Below are positions 21,786 through 64,000 of a DNA stretch of 64,000 bases, piece by piece (within the stretch, counting starts at the first letter, position 1; every line of letters begins with the position of its first letter). This DNA comes from Lota lota. Taxonomy: Eukaryota > Chordata > Actinopteri > Gadiformes > Lotidae. The notes beneath the pieces are model-generated. The model worked only from the letters and a program-made list of their open reading frames with translations. It did not search any database and had not been told where the DNA came from. The translations under genes and the position numbers were made by a program. The DNA lies in the NCBI GenBank assembly GCA_026745465.1, contig JACYXH010000429.1, positions 2,978,889 to 3,042,888 on the forward strand, given 5' to 3'.

Positions 21786-22297
21786 GACTATCAATTGAAA
21801 CACCCATCTGTTTAAGGCACATCACGGCATGGTATAGCAAGGGTGTTACATTGAATTGACTGATTAAAATATTACTTAAGAAAGAACAGTCTATATTCAA
21901 AGCTAGTACAGAGGTAATTCAGTAATTTAACAAGTAAGACCAGCATGAGATTATCGACTCATTGGTACATTTACAAATAAATCAACTGTTTAGGTGCAAA
22001 TGACACATGCTTTTGCAATTGGCACGAGTGAATTTAAATGTTAACTGAAAGTGAGAGTTTGGATTGTATGATTACACATTCACAATTCACTCAAATATGC
22101 TAACAACTTTGAAAGTGTCTTAAATAGTGAAAATAAAAAAAACGTAACATTCTGATAGTAAAATAATTACGTTGATAAGTTCTGTCTGCTCACAGCAAGC
22201 AAACACACCTACGCATAAAGCAGAATGTCAACGCTACAGTAGACAATCTAGAGAGATGGACGAGTCAAATATGATGGGGGGGAGGGGGGTTAATTGG

Positions 22298-24384
22298 CTA
22301 GACCGTTCCAAGGCTACCCTTCCTCCTCACCGGGCTCTCTGGCGGATACGTGCTTGTCGGCCCACCCTCTTCCCCGGCCACCTTCTCGTTCTTTGACTTG
22401 CTATCATGGTCGGGAAGGGCCACGTATGGGTGTTGATACCAGGGCATGCCCTGCAGGCCGTTCCTCAGGTACAGCGGGAGGGATTCCCACGTGAAGGCGA
22501 TGTCCTTGAAGGCGTGCAACAGTAAGATCCCCATGATGATGGTGAGGAAGCCGCTGACGGTGCCCACCACGCCGTCCGTGGTCATTCTCAGCCACTCCTT
22601 GAAGAGGATGGCCGAGCAGGCCATTACCGAGGTGGTAAAGAACACGTAGTAGATGGGTGTGACGATGGATGTGTTGAAGATGTCCAGCGCTTTGTTCAGG
22701 TAGCTGATCTGGATGCTCACACAGATCACGAGGCAGATGATCAAGCACCAGAAGAGGGGCTCCTTCAGCACTGCCGTCCCGGCGAACAGCTCCTTGATGC
22801 CGATGCCCAGGCCCTTCACGCAGGACACGGAGAGCGAGCCAATCACGGAGCAAATCAGGATGTAGACCAGGACGTTCTTCTGGCCATACTTGGGCGCCAC
22901 TGCGAACATGAGGACCAGGCTGCCCAGTACGACGGATGTTGCAAAAACAAGAAAGCCTAACAAGGAGTATAAATGCAAGTTATTTCAAATAATACAATTC
23001 CAGTGCAATCATTTTGTTATGATTTAATTCTCAGGAACTCTTAGAGAAAATCTAGACAAACAAACCTAGTCTAACAGGGAGGTTATTTTGGCAGAATTCC
23101 AATGTATATATAATTATATTGTTTTAGTTCTCATTGAGTCGTGTCCATACCAGGGTCTTTAAGCTTCTCAGCCATGCTGCTAAGCGAGGCAACCTCCTCC
23201 TCTTGTGGCGCATGGACCACCATTACTGTGGAGCCAAAGATGCACAGTAAGCATCCTACTTTTCCATGAACGTTTAACCTCTCGTTCAGGAAATAGGTGG
23301 ACAGCACAGCACTATAAGAGATAAACAAAAAATACAACTGTTTGAAAGCAGCAACTATGCATCAACCTTCTAGTCAAATTAATGTACAGAATACATAGGC
23401 TTACAGTGTGGACATTGGTATATTTTGAATGTACAGTACAACTAAGGTATGTATTATTGATGAGAATGCATAATATAACTGTCAATCTAGCTTCACCTTC
23501 GCTGAAGGCATTGCTTCCTGCTTTTGATCGGTTGTTACATGTCGCAAGTGATAACGAGAGGTGTAAAAACGGAGTAGAGCGTACGAGCCATTCCATTGCC
23601 AAACATTTACCTCACAAGTACACTCATGGCTCCGAGAGGGGTTACCAGGGTGGCAGGTGCAAACGCATATGCCGCAAAGTTTGCCGCTTCTCCAACTCCC
23701 ACTGAAAGTGAGGGACAGAAATAACTATGAGTGGTTGCACAGTACAACCTAGGAAGAAATTGGAAGAAAATATTTTTTTCCAAACTGTGCAAAATGAAAT
23801 TAAAACAATGTTCACTTCAAAGTTGATACACACAATGTAGGCATGGCGACACAACATCAACAATGAGAATACCCATCCCACTCGGGAGTAGCGCCTGATT
23901 TGAATACAAAGGCATCAATGTATAGCGACAGTGTGGGGTTACAGCCAGGCGATTGTTTCGTAGACGCCTCTACCACACATTTGAGTATTCATAAAAAGGT
24001 AGGTTTGCATACAATTATCTTACTTGAGATCAGTCCTGCCCACCACAGCCATTCTTTAAGGTAAGCATAACCTCCCTGGCCTGTGAGAGAAAGAAAGACT
24101 CAGCATTGGATGTGGGTCACCACTTTGCAATTAAATCCACACACAATCATGTTACAAAGTGGGTCGTTTATTTTATCAGGCCCATTTCACAGTTGAGCAT
24201 CACTATTTGATACAGAGTATTGAGTATATGCAGATAAGACACTGATGTTACCTGCTCGCATTGAGCCCTTGCTGGCCAATCGTAGCAAGCCTTTCTTTTT
24301 CAAAATAAAGCTCGCCCCAATAAAGACACTCGATCCGATAGCCAAAGACAGACCAATGTAGAAATCCTTCCGGTTGCCATCCAT
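22298..24384 (-). CDS. nipa2: Magnesium transporter NIPA2
   Basis: Multi-pass membrane protein of the NIPA (DMT-like) family, whose mammalian members move magnesium at the plasma membrane and early endosomes. Five coding exons, 24384-24252, 24080-24024, 23701-23611, 23311-23151 and 22956-22298 (TAG), join to 366 residues (human NIPA2 360). Recognisable blocks are [104 protein letters not shown] and LLHAFKD. These match NIPA2 better than NIPA1. The cytosolic tail after HAFKD is divergent, charged and proline-rich. Its 3' end converges on timm8a, and its 5' end is divergent from mars2. Confidence 0.88.
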
Positions 24385-24624
24385 CTAAAACAACGGCAAT
24401 AAACGTTACGTGTATTACCGTTAGAGTGACACAAAAATAATGTCGACATGGGCTTATGGAGCAACAAGTATGCTTGTGGTCTCCGGATTTAGATCACATG
24501 ATGGTCTTCTGTTCTGACAAATATATCCCAGAAAAAAAAAACGATACATGAAGACATTTAACCAGCTTGCTGATTTGGTTAATACTTTTAAAAAGTCAAC
24601 TGTTCATTAAAGTGGGGACCTTAC

Positions 24625-24725
24625 CTTCAGCCCATTCGTAAATGTTGAAAGAATTCAACTGAGCGGAGCGCTGTGGACTTCCTGATTACGCTGCACAACC
24701 ATTTGCGGCTGGCTGCTGGAGCTGC
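24625..24725 (-). other. nipa2: Probable 5' untranslated exon of nipa2
   Basis: On the minus strand a strong donor, GAAG|gtaagg, lies with its last exonic base at 24625. The coding exon is preceded directly by a ttttag acceptor at its ATG. This suggests a non-coding first exon whose 5' end I cannot define. It holds a tiny ATG-GGC-TGA upstream ORF. Confidence 0.5.
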
Positions 24726-25717
24726 GATCAGAACCAACTAAGAACAAGATCCGCACTTGGTCTGCGAACCCCACATCTTTTCAGTTTAGATTTTATGCGA
24801 TTAATTTAAGGCCTTCTCAGGTATTTTATTTATTTTAATTTACGGGAAGAGTGTATATGAGTTAGTATTATCAAGTAAGTAAAAAAGAAAAGAAAAGATA
24901 AAGCCTTCATAGCATATTCATTTTAACAACATTCTGCGTCATGCGATTTAGATTGCATTTTATACGTTTAGTAAAATCTGGATTTTGACACTTGAAATCA
25001 TTAATTAAATGGACAGAAATTAGCATACGTAGGCTACGATATAAACTATAACATATGGATCAATTAAATGATTTCAAGAGCCATATCTGTTTGCAATTAG
25101 TGGTTACAGGAATCTAGCATTATAGTATTGGACAATATTTCCTCAGCTGTCAGTATAAAAAAAAATTAAGTTTCTTTGTATTTAAAGAGTAAAGAAAATC
25201 CCCTTAACTACAAATAAAACCTAAATACCGTGCATTTAAGTAGTGCTGCTTGTAAGCAATTATGTATTTGTTTTTGTGTCCTTTTCTTGTCAATGTTGAC
25301 ATACACATTAGATATATGCAGATAAATATTATGCGGGCAAATGCGGCCAAAATAACAAGACAATGTGACTAGTGGTTACTGTTCTAGGAATTCAGAAGGC
25401 GGGTTTAAACACGATGGAGCCATTTCATTGGCCGAGCGAACGTTGCGTGTTCAAAACCGGAAACAGATCTAACCTTGACAAGGAAACAGATCTCACGCGT
25501 AGCTTTAAGTTATTTTGTTGAAAAATATTTTGCGAACCATAAAGCCCATACTGGCAGTTGTCATGCACGAAATGCCTTTGCTCAAAAGACGACAGTTTGG
25601 CAACTAGGTATTTACAGGACGCCATCCATACATGAATGGAAACTGGGAACTGTTTTTCAACTGATTTACTGGATTTACGCGACTTGAGTTTAAAGGAACA
25701 CCGTCTGTTATGTCAAC
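24726..25717. other. Divergent intergenic region nipa2/mars2
   Basis: About 1 kb, AT-rich, between two genes transcribed away from each other. An inverted CCAAT box (CATTGGC) lies near 25427-25433, about 290 bases before the mars2 ATG. No other gene is seen. Confidence 0.5.
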
Positions 25718-27991
25718 ATGAGGAATCCATGCCGTTTTCTTATTCGAAACTATAGTGTGGTACCAAGACTGCCTAAACGTGTCTTTGCACAATGGCATTT
25801 CCCTGAAAGCGGTCCACAGAGGTTGGATGTAAGGCACATGAGCACACACTCTTCCAGCAATGAAGAGCATTTCTTCATCACTACTCCTGTCTTCTATGTC
25901 AACGCGTCCCCGCATCTAGGACATTTGTATTCCGCCGTGACGGCAGACTGCTTGCACAGATACAAACTTCTTCAAGGCTTCAAATCAAAGTTTTCTACAG
26001 GTAAATCTCTGAACATGCATTGTTTTGTAAATATGTTGCCTGACCATACTATTGATGACATACGTCTGCTATTGGCAATGACTACTGCATCCCATTTGGC
26101 TCCCAAAAATAAGAGTGTAATGTTTACAATGTGTAACCATGTCATTCTGTATTTCAGGCACCGATGAGCACGGCCTGAAAATCCAACAGGCTGCCGAAGC
26201 TGCAGGCAAAGATCCGCTCATCTTCTGCACCGATGTGTCCGAAAGATTTAAACATCTATTCGTCCAATGTAACATCTCGTACACAGACTATATCAGGACA
26301 AGCGACCCTGCACACCGGCGTGCTGTGGAGAGATTTTGGACAGTGCTGCAGAACAAAGGGCTCATCTACAAGGGTAGCTATGAGGGTTGGTACTCGACGC
26401 AAGATGAAAGCTTCCTCACGCCATCACAGGTGGCCGACGCCTTGGACTCATCGGGAAAAGACATCAAGATCTCACTAGAAAGTGGGCACAAGGTACAGTA
26501 AAAAAACGTTATCAAGCCATTCATTGTTGTTGAAGTCCACCTTTCATATGCTGCGTTAATGGAACATCAGAAATCGTGTAGTTGTCATGTTGTCTTGGCC
26601 CATGAAAAAAGAAAAACATTTCCTCCATCTCGTTTCTAACGTGTAGCACTTGAAGCAGGTTGCTCATTTGATTAATTCGATGTACTCATGATTCTTACAA
26701 TATCTGGGTTGTATTTTCATGGTTGAATGCACTTATTGTAAGTCGCTTTAGACAAATGTGTATCTGCCATATTGGCCTTTTTATTCTCCCAGATTCACAC
26801 GCTTGTCTGCCCGTTTTGCAGGTGGAGTGGATGCAGGAGAACAACTACATGTTCCGTCTGTCTGCGTTTCGCGGCCAGCTGCTGGACTGGCTGAAGGGGA
26901 ACCCCGGGGCCATTCAACCGGAGCGGTTCTACCAGGACGTTCTCCAATGGCTCCAGGAGGAGCTGCCGGACCTCTCCATATCCCGCCAGAGAAGCCGTCT
27001 CCAGTGGGGCATCCCGGTCCCAGGTGATCCCCACCAAACCATCTACGTCTGGCTGGACGCTTTGGTCAACTACCTGACCGTCGCTGGCTATCCAGACGCC
27101 CACACGCAGTGGTGGAACTGCGCAAACCACGTCATAGGGAAGGACATTTTAAAGTTCCACGCCATCTATTGGCCAGCTTTTCTCTTGGGGGCGGGGTTGC
27201 CGCTGCCACAGACGATCCACGTGCACTCTCATTGGACGGTAGGGGGTAAAAAGATGTCCAAGAGCGTGGGCAACGTGGTCGAGCCCGTGGAAAAGTCTCT
27301 GAGGTTCACGACGGATGGCCTCAGGTACTTCCTCCTGCGACAGGGCGTGCCGGACTCGGACTGTGATTACAATGACGGCAAGGTGCTCAAGGTCCTCAAC
27401 GCCGAGCTGGCTGACTCGCTGGGCGGCCTGTTGAACCGATGCACGGCTCCTGCCCTCAACCCGGCCCAGCGTTACCCTCCCTTCTGCCCGGAGCTGTTCC
27501 CGGCCGATGCCGGGGGCAGGGCGACGGCGGAGGACCACCGCCTGCTGGACGCGGTGCGGGGCCTCCCCTCCGTGGTGGAGCGCCACTACGAGAGCCTGCA
27601 CGCGTACAAGGCGCTGGAGGCCATCGGCGGCTGCGTGAGGCTGACCAACGGCTTCGTCCAACGCCACGCACCGTGGAAGCTGGATAGAGGTGATGAGGGG
27701 GACCTCCGCTGGCTGGACACCCTCCTCCACGTGGCCCTCGAGTGCTTGAGGATGTACGGCACACTGCTGCAGCCCGCCGTGCCCGAGACCGCGGATAGGC
27801 TGCTGTGCAGGCTGGGCATTGGTCCGGGCGAGAGGAGCTGGACGGCCCTCTCCTTCCTGCCCAGGTCCCAAGGGATGGCCTGCCCCTTCGAGGGTAGGGC
27901 ATTGGGGTCTGATTCTGGGGTGCTTTTCAGCCGCCTGGAGCCTTTGGACACGGACGACCGAAAGCCTAAGAGGATTTTGAAACATGCATGA
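25718..27991 (+). CDS. mars2: Methionyl-tRNA synthetase, mitochondrial
   Basis: Class I aminoacyl-tRNA synthetase that charges mitochondrial tRNA-Met. Three exons, 25718-26000, 26158-26492 and 26822-27991 (TGA), give 595 residues (human 593). The first about 50 residues are basic and hydroxylated, as in a mitochondrial targeting peptide. The catalytic Rossmann fold starts at [18 protein letters not shown] (the HIGH signature), followed by [13 protein letters not shown], the connective domain, [23 protein letters not shown] and the second signature KKMSKSVGN. The anticodon-binding helical domain follows ([16 protein letters not shown]). There is no C-terminal EMAP-like domain, as expected for the mitochondrial form. 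The human gene is, to my knowledge, a single coding exon, so two introns here are notable. Exon 3 is clearly GC-richer than its surroundings. Confidence 0.97.
26693..26762 (+). mobile_element. SINE 3' tail fragment in mars2 intron 2
   Basis: Contains TTGTAAGTCGCTTTAGACAA followed by ATGTGTATCTGCC, resembling the conserved tail of fish tRNA-derived SINEs (GTAAGTCGCTTTGGATAAAA then GCGTCTGC). It ends about 60 bases before the exon 3 acceptor. Confidence 0.5.
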
Positions 27992-28809
27992 TGATACAGC
28001 GCGCCCCGTACAAAAATGTGTGTGTGTGTGTGTGCGCACAAATGTCTACTCATTGGACACGTTGAATTAAAAAGGCCACCCACACTGGTGTCATAACTAT
28101 CCTTTTGTACCAAATATGTTCATATAAAACATGTTTTGTATTATCAAAGCATTGTGGTATCATCAGCAGTTGGAGTTCAGTACATTGTTTAGCGTAATTT
28201 TGAGCTTGGTCATAGCTAAATTAATTCAGAGTCTATGATGGTATTGAAGATTAGGCTGAAAAGTGTTACAATATTTCACCGTGCATTTCATGGGCAGGCA
28301 ATACAATATAACATACAACTGACATGATTTTTTTAATGAGAAATACACCAAACTGAAAAAAATTGTACAAATTGAAATAAAATAAAAAACTTGCATTATT
28401 CTTATAATTTCTGGTACATTTTTTTTTTTTTTTTTTACATAAACTCTTCCCCATATCTCGCCACACAATATTTCCCAGCAAGATCTCTGCTGATTTAAGC
28501 AACTATGTTCTGTAAATACACGACTCAACTTGACACCCTTTCCTTGCCAGTTGTACTCAGTGGTAAACTTGGGGGTAGGTTTGGTTTGTCCATTTGGTAG
28601 TCCTTCCTTCATCGCCTGAAGCATTCACCTCCCCGATCATGAGCCTGAAGCAAGGCTCTTGGAACGGACCTCACATCACACCATCAATTCTGTGGCCCGG
28701 TCCACCACATATGGAGGGTGGGTGATGCTGGGATGCTCCTGCATATATTTATATATGTATATATGGTGGGGTGGTGAGGGGGTTCGCAGCACACTTCGAT
28801 GAACAACAA
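27992..28809. other. Convergent 3' regions of mars2 and med12
   Basis: mars2 (+) and med12 (-) end toward each other here. An ATTAAA at 28066-28071 could serve mars2. TTTAAT near 28332 (minus ATTAAA) could serve med12. A TG repeat at 28017-28034 and a T-run near 28418-28436 are present. No other gene is seen. Confidence 0.45.
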
Positions 28810-63950
<35,141 letters not shown>

Positions 63951-64000
63951 CTGGAGATAAGGGAGAAAGAGCGACGGTGGGTATCTGGGAGTTGATCTCC
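63951..64000. other. Intron sequence of the ABCC gene at window end
   Basis: Lies upstream (in gene sense) of the acceptor for the first exon seen. The gene continues past 64000. Confidence 0.7.

Noticed and set aside
27149-28039. 296-codon minus-strand ORF
   Set aside because: It is antisense to the GC-rich exon 3 of mars2, whose plus-strand frame has clear synthetase motifs. The minus-strand frame is compositionally biased and matches no family.

Overview
The window is vertebrate nuclear DNA, almost certainly from a ray-finned (teleost) fish. The genes are intron-rich with GT-AG borders and encode vertebrate proteins. The introns hold long CA/AG/poly-C microsatellites, two Tc1/mariner elements, foldback MITEs, tRNA-derived SINE copies and a non-LTR retrotransposon remnant typical of fish genomes. 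I cannot name the species from sequence alone.

Layout: 1-3207 is non-coding with microsatellites. gla (+, 7 exons, 3208-6435) is followed by rpl36a (-, 5 exons, 9706-7322), btk (+, 17 exons, 12845-19284) and timm8a (+, 2 exons, 20377-21271). These four keep the order and relative orientations of the human Xq22 cluster GLA-RPL36A-BTK-TIMM8A. Next are nipa2 (-, 5 coding exons, 24384-22298) and mars2 (+, 3 exons, 25718-27991). med12 (-) fills 57164-28810 with 43 coding exons that I traced in consistent phase to 2218 codons plus stop. The last six exons of an ABCC-type exporter, closest by eye to abcc12, lie at 63950-58934 (-); its 5' part is outside the window.

The genes do not form one pathway. 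They are a conserved lysosomal/ribosomal/B-cell-kinase/mitochondrial-import block joined to a magnesium transporter, a mitochondrial aminoacyl-tRNA synthetase, a Mediator kinase-module subunit and an ABC exporter. All exon coordinates come from reading splice signals and checking that phases join, with protein families recalled from knowledge. No database search was run.

The most unusual material is in and around med12: a 48-49 bp minisatellite that copies the exon 27 splice-donor sequence about ten times, a 67-bp exact copy of part of exon 40 in the following intron, a probable GC-AG intron, two long polyglutamine tracts, direct repeats flanking exon 30, and several mobile elements. In btk a 135-bp phase-0 intron is stop-free and could be mistaken for coding sequence. 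I found no CRISPR array, phage, operon or evidence of a new biological system.
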